In this document: piece after piece, positions 57,744 to 64,000 of the stretch
Layout of the letters: every line of letters begins with the position of its first letter
How positions within the stretch are numbered: the stretch's first letter is position 1
Assembly (NCBI RefSeq): GCF_022230955.1
Contig: NZ_JAKKFI010000101.1
Coordinates: 21,541 to 85,540, forward strand
Source of the DNA: Micromonospora cabrerizensis
Lineage (GTDB): Bacteria; Actinomycetota; Actinomycetes; Mycobacteriales; Micromonosporaceae
DNA length: 64,000 nt
Direction of reading: 5' to 3'
Notes under the pieces: generated by a model
Told to the model about the DNA's origin: nothing
Databases searched by the model: none
What the model saw: only the letters and a program-made list of their open reading frames with translations
Position numbers and translations under genes: made by a program

Positions 57744-58532
57744 TCAGCGACTCCAGTCCTGCTTCGCGGCCCTGACCAGCTTGTCCTTCAGCTCCCGGGT
57801 GTGCCGCCGGCTCACCGGCAGCTCGGTGGAGTCGATCACCACGACGTAGCCGGAGTTGACCAGCCGCAGCTCGGCGATCAACTTCAGCTGCACCAGGTAC
57901 GAGCGGTGCACCCGGACGAACCCGGCGTCGGCCCAGCGCTCCGCCAGCGTGGCCAGCGAGACCCGCACCAGGTGCGACCCCTCCGCCGTGTGCAGGCGGG
58001 CGTAGTCACCCTGCGCCTCCACCCACCGCACCGCCGAGCGGGGAAGCATCCGCGTGGTGCCGGCCAACTCGATGGGAATCGTCGGGTCCTCCTCGGCGCG
58101 GGCCAACGCCGCCGGATGCGACGGCACCACCCTCGACCCGATCACCCGACGCAGGGACTCCGCCAGCCGGTCGGCCCGGACCGGTTTGCGCACGTAGTCG
58201 GTGGCACCCAGGTCGAACGCGTCCACCGCGCCGTCGTCGTACGCGGTCACGAAGACGATCGCCGGTGGCCGGGCGAACCGGCGCAGCACCCGGGCCAGCT
58301 CCATCCCGTCCAGCCCGGGCATCCGGATGTCCAGGAAGACCACGTCCACGTCACCGTCCCGGAGCAGCCGCAGCGCCTCCGTCGCATCACCGGCCGTGTG
58401 CAGCCGGGCCACCCGGGGATCGGCCCGCAGGTGGTACGCCAACTCGTCGAGCGCGGGTGGCTCGTCGTCCACCGCCAGCACCCGCAGGAAACCGGACGCG
58501 TTCACCGCGCCCGTCCCGGTGCGCTCGCTCAC
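57744..58532 (-). CDS. LytTR-type response regulator
   Basis: A 262-residue regulator. Receiver domain (about 15-130): AVDDEPPALDEL with the acidic pocket, phospho-acceptor in VVFLDIRMPGLDGMEL and lysine in DYVRKPVR. The LytTR DNA-binding domain follows: VRWVEAQGDYARLHT, VRVHRSYLVQLKLI and LPVSRRHTRELKDKL. The GTG start overlaps the stop of the kinase gene by GTGA. Probably activates the downstream symporter genes through direct repeats at 56956-56996. Confidence 0.93.
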   Translation of the reverse strand: MSERTGTGAVNASGFLRVLAVDDEPPALDELAYHLRADPRVARLHTAGDATEALRLLRDGDVDVVFLDIRMPGLDGMELARVLRRFARPPAIVFVTAYDDGAVDAFDLGATDYVRKPVRADRLAESLRRVIGSRVVPSHPAALARAEEDPTIPIELAGTTRMLPRSAVRWVEAQGDYARLHTAEGSHLVRVSLATLAERWADAGFVRVHRSYLVQLKLIAELRLVNSGYVVVIDSTELPVSRRHTRELKDKLVRAAKQDWSR

Positions 58533-59755
58533 GACCCTGCCCGTACGCCGGGGTGGAACTTCGGCACCCGCATGCTCACCTTCGTGCCCGAACCCAGCCC
58601 GGTCTCCACGACCAGGCCGAACCTGTCCCCGAAGACCGACCGCAGCCGCTCGTCGACGTTGGAGAGACCGACGTGCTGGCCCGTGTCGTCGCCCGGGTCG
58701 CCACTGCCGCGGGCCAGCTCGGCGATGCCGGCGGTCAGCGTGGTCGGATCCATTCCCACTCCGTCGTCCTCCACCGTGATGTGGCATTCGGCGCCCGCGT
58801 CCCGGGCCTCGATGCTCACCATGCCCGTGCCCGGCTTGCGGGACAACCCGTGGCGAACCGCGTTCTCCACCAGCGGTTGCAGGCAGAGAAACGGCAACGT
58901 CACCGGCAGCACCTCCGGGGCGATCTGCAACCGCACCTGCAACCGGTCGCCGAATCGAGCCCTCTCGATGGTCAGGTAACGGTCGATGGAGCGCAGCTCC
59001 TCGGCGAGGGTGGTGAACTCCCCGTGCGCCCGGAAGGAGTACCGGGTGAACTCCGCGAACTCCAGGATCAGCTCCCGGGCCCGCTCCGGGTCGGTGCGCA
59101 CGAACGACCCGATGGCGGTCAACGCGTTGTAGATGAAGTGCGGGCTGATCTGCGCCCGCAGCGCGCGGATCTCGGCGCGGGCCAGCCGCTCCCGGGACGA
59201 GTCCAGCTCGGCCAGGGCGAGCTGGTTACCAGCCCAGTGCGCCGTCTCCAGGGTGGCCTGCACCAACCCCGGGGGTGGTGGGCTGTCGGCGATTGCCACC
59301 AACGCCCCGACCACCCGGCCGTCCGCCCCCTGCAACGGCGCGACCACCGCACCTCGGATCGGGCAGTCGACCCGGTCGCAGTGCAGCTCCTGCTCACCGA
59401 GCACCGTCGAGCGGCCGCTGTCCACCGTCCGCTGGGCCGCCGCGAGCAGTTGCTTGCCGTGGTGTGTGCCGCGCCCGTCGAGGGCCAGCAGCCGGTCGGC
59501 GTCGGTGAGCGCCAGCCCGACCGCGCCCACCAGAGCCCGCAGATGACGTACGGCCTTCGTCGCGCCCGCCTCGCTCAGCCCGGTTCGCAGCGGCTCGGCG
59601 GCCAGACCGGCGGTGTGCAGCACCTCGTAGGTGGCCCGTTGGGTGGCGGTGGCGATGCCCCGGCGGGCCCGCAGGCGCAGCACCGCCAGCAGGGCCGCGG
59701 TCAGCGCGGTGACGAGCGAGACGACGCCGACCACGGCGGAGAGGTTGGCAGCCAC
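58529..59755 (-). CDS. LytS-type sensor histidine kinase
   Basis: A 408-residue kinase with one N-terminal membrane segment (SAVVGVVSLVTALTAALLAVL), a GAF-like region with a Cys pair (LHCDRVDCPIRG) and the His kinase dimer region PHFIYNALTAIGSFVRTD, of the LytS/YehU type. The ATPase has N box PLVENAVRHG and G boxes DDGVGM and GLSNVDERL. A GAF domain with cysteines suggests sensing of a redox or small-molecule cue. Translationally coupled to its LytTR partner by a 4-base overlap. Confidence 0.9.
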   Translation of the reverse strand: MAANLSAVVGVVSLVTALTAALLAVLRLRARRGIATATQRATYEVLHTAGLAAEPLRTGLSEAGATKAVRHLRALVGAVGLALTDADRLLALDGRGTHHGKQLLAAAQRTVDSGRSTVLGEQELHCDRVDCPIRGAVVAPLQGADGRVVGALVAIADSPPPPGLVQATLETAHWAGNQLALAELDSSRERLARAEIRALRAQISPHFIYNALTAIGSFVRTDPERARELILEFAEFTRYSFRAHGEFTTLAEELRSIDRYLTIERARFGDRLQVRLQIAPEVLPVTLPFLCLQPLVENAVRHGLSRKPGTGMVSIEARDAGAECHITVEDDGVGMDPTTLTAGIAELARGSGDPGDDTGQHVGLSNVDERLRSVFGDRFGLVVETGLGSGTKVSMRVPKFHPGVRAGS

Positions 59756-59794
59756 GCAGCGATCCTTGCCCCTGCGGGCCGGCGCGCCAAGCCC

Positions 59795-61378
59795 CTAGTA
59801 CGCGCCCTTGCGGGCGAGCACCACCCCGACGGTGCGCCACAGGATGCTGAGGTCGTACGCCAGCGACCAGTTGTCGACGTAGTAGAGGTCCAGCCGGACC
59901 GACTCGTCCCAGGACAGGTCGGAGCGGCCGGAGACCTGCCACAGCCCCGTCATGCCGGGGCGCACCAGCAGGCGGCGGCGCACGTCGCCCAGGAAGTCGC
60001 CGTCGTCGGCCGGCAACGGGCGGGGCCCGACCAGCGACATCTCACCCCAGAGCACGTTGATCAGCTGCGGCAGCTCGTCCAGCGAGGAGGCCCGCAGGAA
60101 GCGGCCGACCGGGAAGACCCGGGGATCCTGCTTCATCTTGAACAGCATGCCGTCGGTCTCGTTCCGGTCGACCAGGCTGGCCAGCCGATCCTCGGCGTCG
60201 ACGTACATGGTCCGGAACTTCCACACCCGGAACGTGCGCCCCTCGTGGCCCACCCGCGGTTGGCGGAAGAAGACCGGCCCACGGTCGGAGATCCTGATCG
60301 CCACGGCAACGGCCGCGAAGAGCGGGATCAGCAGCAGCAGGCCGAGGCCGGCGGCGACCCGGTCCATCAGGTTCTTGGCCAGCAGCGCGGGCCCGGAGAG
60401 GGTCGGTTCCTCGACGTGCAGCAGCGGCAGACCCTCGATCGGCCGGATGTGCACCCGGGGGCCGGCGATGTCGGTCAACTGCGGTGCGACCACCAGGTCG
60501 ACGCCGGAGCCCTCCAACTGCCAGGCCAGCCGGCGCAGCTCGCCCGGCTCGGCGCTGGCCGAACCACAGACGGCGATCGTGTCGCCACCGACCTCCCGGA
60601 CCAGGGCGAGAACGTCGCGACCGGCGTAGATCGGGACCGGGGTCGGCATTCCCCGGGCTGCCGCATAACCGTCGGTGATGTGGATGGCGACGGGCACCAG
60701 CCCGGCGTTCGGGTTGCGGGTGACCGCCGCGTAGACCTCCAGGCACTCCGGCAGGGTGCCCACCAGCACCATCCGGTGCGCGGCCTGACCGGCCCGCCGC
60801 CGGATGTAGTGCAGCGCCCAACGGGCCACGAACCGGCCCCACAAGATCAACAGTAGTGCCCCGAGCAGAGCCGTGCCGACCGTCCAACGGGACAACTCGG
60901 TCTTGGTGGCAAAGGCGAGGAACGACACACTCGCGGCGACCGTCACCCCGGCCCGGATCACCCGCTTGAACTCGTCCGGGCCCAGCCCCAGGTAGCGCCG
61001 GTCGTACGCCCGGTTGCTCCAGAGAATGACCACCCAGCCGAGCGGGAGCAGCAGGTAGGAGACCGTGTGGAACCAGGTCGGGTCCTGCTTGGTGCCGGAG
61101 AAACCGGAGGCGGCCTGGTCGAAGAGCTGGATCGCGATCCAGCTGGCGAACGCCGCCGCGCCGAAATCGAGCAGCAGCAGGATCGCGATGTAGGGGCGGT
61201 GCCAACGGGAGACACGACGTCGCGCCCTCGTCCACGCCGACCGAGGGACGCCGTTGTGTGACGGCGGCGTCGGCGGCTGGATCTCGAAGCTGTCGACGTG
61301 CCGCACGAGTCTGCTCCGGCCTTCGTTGGTTACCGGGCGCTGGAGGCTTGCCGTCACCTCACCCATGTCCTCCCGCAT
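59795..61378 (-). CDS. Polyprenyl-phosphate sugar-1-phosphate transferase (exopolysaccharide initiation)
   Basis: A 527-residue membrane enzyme. N-terminal four to five helices with a CoA-binding-like Rossmann region (RMVLVGTLPECLEVYAAV), a fifth long helix, then the catalytic domain: KFRTMYVDAEDRL, KQDPRVFPVGRFLRASSLDELPQL, MSLVGPRPLP and RPGMTGLWQVSGRSDLSWDE, as in WbaP/WcaJ. It transfers a sugar phosphate to undecaprenyl phosphate. Start uncertain: ATG 61378, ATG 61366 or GTG 61357. A minus-strand -10 lies 159 bases upstream. Confidence 0.9.
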   Translation of the reverse strand: MREDMGEVTASLQRPVTNEGRSRLVRHVDSFEIQPPTPPSHNGVPRSAWTRARRRVSRWHRPYIAILLLLDFGAAAFASWIAIQLFDQAASGFSGTKQDPTWFHTVSYLLLPLGWVVILWSNRAYDRRYLGLGPDEFKRVIRAGVTVAASVSFLAFATKTELSRWTVGTALLGALLLILWGRFVARWALHYIRRRAGQAAHRMVLVGTLPECLEVYAAVTRNPNAGLVPVAIHITDGYAAARGMPTPVPIYAGRDVLALVREVGGDTIAVCGSASAEPGELRRLAWQLEGSGVDLVVAPQLTDIAGPRVHIRPIEGLPLLHVEEPTLSGPALLAKNLMDRVAAGLGLLLLIPLFAAVAVAIRISDRGPVFFRQPRVGHEGRTFRVWKFRTMYVDAEDRLASLVDRNETDGMLFKMKQDPRVFPVGRFLRASSLDELPQLINVLWGEMSLVGPRPLPADDGDFLGDVRRRLLVRPGMTGLWQVSGRSDLSWDESVRLDLYYVDNWSLAYDLSILWRTVGVVLARKGAY

Positions 61379-61536
61379 GACACGGGCCGCTCACTCGCAG
61401 TGAGGGCCCGGGTCGCCCACCGTCCCAGTCTCCCACGCGGGCTCCGACCGGTCGCCGCCCCGAAGGAGATTGGCGACCGATGGTGCCGGCGGGATCTGGC
61501 CGGCTCCGCACCATTTCAGAAGCCGGGGACCGGGCC

Positions 61537-61542
61537 ACTATA
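61537..61542 (-). promoter_or_regulatory. -10 element TATAGT of the sugar transferase gene
   Basis: TATAGT on the minus strand is the best -10 match in this window. The predicted mRNA leader of about 150 bases contains an 8-base stem CGGTCGCC/GGCGACCG around a loop with CTCCTTCGGGG. The -35 region is not obvious. Confidence 0.5.
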
Positions 61543-61631
61543 CCGATGGATGCGCGTGTGGCGAGAATGGCGGGACCGGAGCTTCCACTCAGTAAGGGCG
61601 ATTCCGCTCCGTAGTCGCGGAGTGGGGCTAC

Positions 61632-62492
61632 TCACCGTACGAGACGGGACAACCGTCGGTCAGCGAGCGGCTTGCCGCCGGTCTGGCACGTCGCGCAGTA
61701 CTGAAGGCTCGAATCGGCGAACGACACCTCACGGACGGTGTCTCCGCACACCGGGCAGGGCAGCCCGGTGCGGGCGTGCACCTTCAACCCGGACCGCTTC
61801 TCGCCCTTCAGCTCCGCCGCCCGCTTCTCGAGGGACCGCTCGACCGCGTCGCCGAGGACCTGCCGGGTGGCCGCATGCAGGGTGGCGAGCTGGTCGTCGG
61901 TGAGCCGGTCGGTGATCGCGAACGGTGACAGCTTCGCGGCGTGCAGGATCTCGTCGGAGTACGCGTTACCCACCCCGGACAGCACCGACTGATCAGTCAG
62001 CACCCCCTTGACCTGCCCCCGCCGGCTCCGCAGCCGCTCGGCGAAGGTGGGCAGGTCCGCAGCGAGCGCGTCCGGGCCCAACTTGGCCACCCCGGGCACC
62101 GCCGCCAGGTCGGTGACCAGGTACGCGGCCAGCTTCTTCTGGGTGCCGGCCTCGGTCAGGTCGAACCCGGAACCGTCGTCCAGACGTACGCGCACCGCGA
62201 TCGGGCCCTTGCCGGGACGCAGCGGGGTGACCGACGGGAACGCCTCCCGGTAGTGCAACCAGCCAGCCCGGGCCAGGTGCACCACCAGGTGCAGGTCGCC
62301 CTCGAAGAGGACGTCGAGGAACTTGCCGTGCCGGCTGGCATCGACCACCGCTCGACCGGCAACCGCGGTCGGTGCCGGTTCGTACGTTTTCAGGGCGCTG
62401 ATCGCGGCGATCTCCAGCCGGTCGACACGCCGCCCCACCGCGCGCTGTCGCAGGTAACCCGCGAGCGCCTCAACCTCCGGTAGCTCGGGCAC
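61632..62492 (-). CDS. Fpg/Nei-family DNA glycosylase
   Basis: A 286-residue base-excision repair enzyme. The N-terminal PELPEVEAL after the GTG gives the catalytic proline and glutamate. SRHGKFLDVLF provides the conserved lysine, SGVGNAYSDEIL is the helix-two-turn-helix and the zinc finger has CPVCGD and CATCQTGGK. It removes oxidised purines or pyrimidines and cleaves the strand. GTG 62492 puts proline at residue 2, required for catalysis. The very long open frame upstream is antisense to the glycosyltransferase and is not real. Confidence 0.93.
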   Translation of the reverse strand: MPELPEVEALAGYLRQRAVGRRVDRLEIAAISALKTYEPAPTAVAGRAVVDASRHGKFLDVLFEGDLHLVVHLARAGWLHYREAFPSVTPLRPGKGPIAVRVRLDDGSGFDLTEAGTQKKLAAYLVTDLAAVPGVAKLGPDALAADLPTFAERLRSRRGQVKGVLTDQSVLSGVGNAYSDEILHAAKLSPFAITDRLTDDQLATLHAATRQVLGDAVERSLEKRAAELKGEKRSGLKVHARTGLPCPVCGDTVREVSFADSSLQYCATCQTGGKPLADRRLSRLVR

Positions 62493-62561
62493 GACACAAC
62501 GGTAGCCTTCTTTCCGGTGAGCGTGCGGAATCAGCTCGCGAGTCCCTGTCGCGAGCGCGAG

Positions 62562-62630
62562 GAGTGAGCTTGCGAGCCCCTCAGGCGTGATCTTGCGAGC
62601 CCTTCGGGCGTGATCTTGCGAGCCTTCGCG
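62562..62630 (+). repeat. Three imperfect 23-base tandem repeats
   Basis: Units 62562-62584, 62585-62607 and 62608-62630 share GTGATCTTGCGAGCCCTTC or a near variant; the second and third are nearly identical. They lie 49 bases before the GT4 start and after the divergent glycosylase gene start. Minisatellite or tandem regulatory sites. Confidence 0.75.
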
Positions 62631-62678
62631 CAGGCGGGGGCAGCAGCCGGCACGGCCGCGAACGAAAGGCAAGGCTCC

Positions 62679-63947
62679 GTGAAAATCGTGGTGGCGCACA
62701 ACCGGTACCGGGAAGCACAGCCCTCCGGCGAGAACACGATCGTCGACTCGGAGATCGCTCAGCTCACCGCCGCCGGCGTCGAGGTGTTGCCGTTTCTCCG
62801 CAGCTCGGACGAGATCCCGTCGATGTCGAAGGTGGCGAAGGCGCTCCTGCCGATCTCGCCGATCTGGGCGCCGCGCGCCCAGCACGACCTGAGCCGGCTG
62901 CTCACCGAGCACCGACCGGACGTTCTGCACCTGCACAACCCGTACCCCCTGCTGTCGCCGTGGGTGGTGCGGACCGCGCACCGCCACGGCGTGCCGGTGG
63001 TGCAGACGGTGCACAACTACCGGCAGGTCTGCTCCTCGGGGATCTACTTCCGCGACGGCGTGATCTGCCAGGACTGCAAGGGCCGCGCGCTGGGTGTGCC
63101 GGCGATCAAGCACCGCTGCTACCGCGACTCGGCGGCCCAGAGCGCGTTGATGGCCACCACCCTGGCCGTGCACCGGGGCACCTGGCGTTCCGTCGACCGG
63201 TACGTCGCGCTCACCTCGGCGATCGCCGATCACCTCCGCGACTACGGCATACCGGACGAACGCATCGTGGTGAAGCCGAACTCGGTGCCCGACCCGGGCC
63301 GGCCGACGCCGCTCGGTGACGGGTTCCTCTACATGGCCCGGCTCTCCCCCGAAAAGGGCGTCGACCTGCTGCTGGACGCCTGGCGCCGGCACCCGGTCGG
63401 TTCGCTGGGCACGCTCCGCATCGCGGGCGACGGCGAGCTGCGCCCGCTCGTGGAGGCAGCCGCCGCCGAACGGGACGACGTCGTCTACCTCGGTCAACTC
63501 GACCGTGCCGGGGTGCGGGCCGCGGTCGAGGCGAGCGCCGTGGTCATCGCCGCCTCCATGTGGCACGACGTCCTGCCGACCGTGATCATCGAGGCGTTGG
63601 CCAGCGGCCGGCCGGTACTCGGCACGGCGTTGGGCGGCATCCCGTACCTGGTCGGAGCCGACGCCCCGCACGAACCCGCCGGCACCGGCCCGGCGCAGGT
63701 CGCCTCCGCCGTCGCCGGAGGTGGCGGGTCGCCGATGCCGGCCGGGATCGGTCTGGGCGACGCCGGCTGGGTCGTCGCTCCGGAGCCCGCCGCGCTCGCC
63801 GCCGCCCTGCCGGTCGCCCGGGCCGGCGCCCCCGGGCTGGCGCCGACCGCCCGCGCCCGTTACGAGCGCACCTTCCACCCCGACGTGGTCACCAAGCAGC
63901 TCATCGACATCTACGCGGGCGTAGCCCGCACCCCCGACCACGTCTGA
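62679..63947 (+). CDS. Family 4 glycosyltransferase
   Basis: A 422-residue GT-B enzyme. N-terminal domain: VVAHNRYREAQPSGENTIVD and DVLHLHNPYPLLSPWVV, QTVHNYRQVCSSGIYF, DCKGRALG. C-terminal nucleotide-sugar domain: YMARLSPEKGVDLLLDAW, RIAGDGELRPLV, VIAASMWHDVLPTVIIEALASGRPVLGT. The IIEALASGRPV segment is the EX7E-type retaining signature. GTG 62679 with AAGG close upstream is chosen over longer forms crossing the repeat block. It probably extends an envelope polysaccharide along with the sugar transferase. The gene is complete. Confidence 0.9.
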   Translation: MKIVVAHNRYREAQPSGENTIVDSEIAQLTAAGVEVLPFLRSSDEIPSMSKVAKALLPISPIWAPRAQHDLSRLLTEHRPDVLHLHNPYPLLSPWVVRTAHRHGVPVVQTVHNYRQVCSSGIYFRDGVICQDCKGRALGVPAIKHRCYRDSAAQSALMATTLAVHRGTWRSVDRYVALTSAIADHLRDYGIPDERIVVKPNSVPDPGRPTPLGDGFLYMARLSPEKGVDLLLDAWRRHPVGSLGTLRIAGDGELRPLVEAAAAERDDVVYLGQLDRAGVRAAVEASAVVIAASMWHDVLPTVIIEALASGRPVLGTALGGIPYLVGADAPHEPAGTGPAQVASAVAGGGGSPMPAGIGLGDAGWVVAPEPAALAAALPVARAGAPGLAPTARARYERTFHPDVVTKQLIDIYAGVARTPDHV

Positions 63948-64000
63948 ACCACACACCTGGCGCTCCCGCGCCGACGCCCGCCCCGCCCCGCGCCCGCCCC

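Noticed and set aside
58265..60856. Plus-strand open frame of 863 residues
   Set aside because: It lies antisense to the LytS kinase and the sugar transferase, both of which have complete motif sets. Its composition is arginine/proline/glutamine-rich with no domain.
62562..62630. CRISPR array
   Set aside because: Three contiguous units without spacers and no cas genes; a plain tandem repeat.
61632..63956. Minus-strand open frame of 774 residues across the glycosylase and GT4 genes
   Set aside because: Only the part up to 62492 has the glycosylase motifs. The rest is antisense to the GT4 gene, with low-complexity arginine/glycine content typical of shadow frames in high-G+C DNA.

Overview
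This is a chromosomal window from a high-G+C actinobacterium, most likely Micromonospora or a close relative (Micromonosporaceae). The inference rests on very high G+C with G/C-rich third codon positions, frequent GTG starts and 1-4 base gene overlaps. It also rests on actinobacterial families: the proteasome activator Bpa, LppU-like lipoproteins, DUF4192, DUF5926, DUF5701, DUF6457, three LCP ligases and a GT87 mannosyltransferase. I see no rRNA, tRNA, CRISPR array, prophage or insertion sequence. No stretch longer than about 300 bases lacks a gene. The window opens inside a TPR-protein gene and ends just after a complete glycosyltransferase gene.

Layout. 1-3.7 kb: TPR regulator tail, then molybdenum cofactor (Moco) genes moaC-mog and moeA-moaE. 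3.7-11.4 kb: GT87 glycosyltransferase, DoxX, acetyltransferase, AAA ATPase, two LppU-like proteins, EamA transporter, prepilin peptidase. 11.5-19.5 kb: a fused EndoQ-UvrD repair helicase, metallophosphoesterase, moaD-moaA, fructosamine-kinase-like gene, DUF4192. 19.5-24.7 kb: a toxin-antitoxin-like pair, GAP transporter, fdhD, mobA-DUF6457, a YbjN-like protein, an oxidoreductase remnant and an Lrp regulator. 24.7-38.7 kb: ddaH, an ABC binding lipoprotein, bpa, two HAD phosphatases, OsmC, a small metallopeptidase, AIM24, pheA, small sensory proteins and arcA. 38.8-41.9 kb: PAS histidine kinase with an anti-sigma-like ATPase, GDPD and rhodanese. 42-46.9 kb: three LCP ligases and a UDP-sugar epimerase/decarboxylase. 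46.9-49 kb: an acetate-type symporter with DUF485. 49.1-52.1 kb: flavin reductase and two alpha/beta hydrolases around a TetR operator. 52.2-59.8 kb: ABC exporter, second symporter/DUF485 module, DUF5701 and a LytS/LytTR two-component system. 59.8-64 kb: polyprenyl-phosphate sugar transferase, Fpg/Nei glycosylase and a GT4 glycosyltransferase.

How the genes work together. MoaA, MoaC, MoaD and MoaE, with MoeA, a MogA/MoaB-like protein, a MobA-like protein and FdhD, give most of a route from GTP to finished Moco for a formate dehydrogenase encoded elsewhere; they lie in three blocks separated by unrelated genes. The LCP ligases, epimerase, sugar transferase, GT87 and GT4 enzymes point to cell-envelope glycopolymer assembly. 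Two SSS symporter plus small membrane protein modules imply carboxylate uptake, one next to a CRP-like site and the other downstream of a LytTR system.

The most interesting observations are the EndoQ-like nuclease fused to a UvrD helicase; a -10-like hexamer placed 6-9 bases before the start codon of 18 genes (probable leaderless transcription); TGTGnAnAAC direct repeats upstream of the second symporter; an ARG-box-like palindrome before arcA; a TetR operator; and several long hairpins. I do not see a clearly new multi-gene system. All family assignments are from reading the translated sequences, without database searches.
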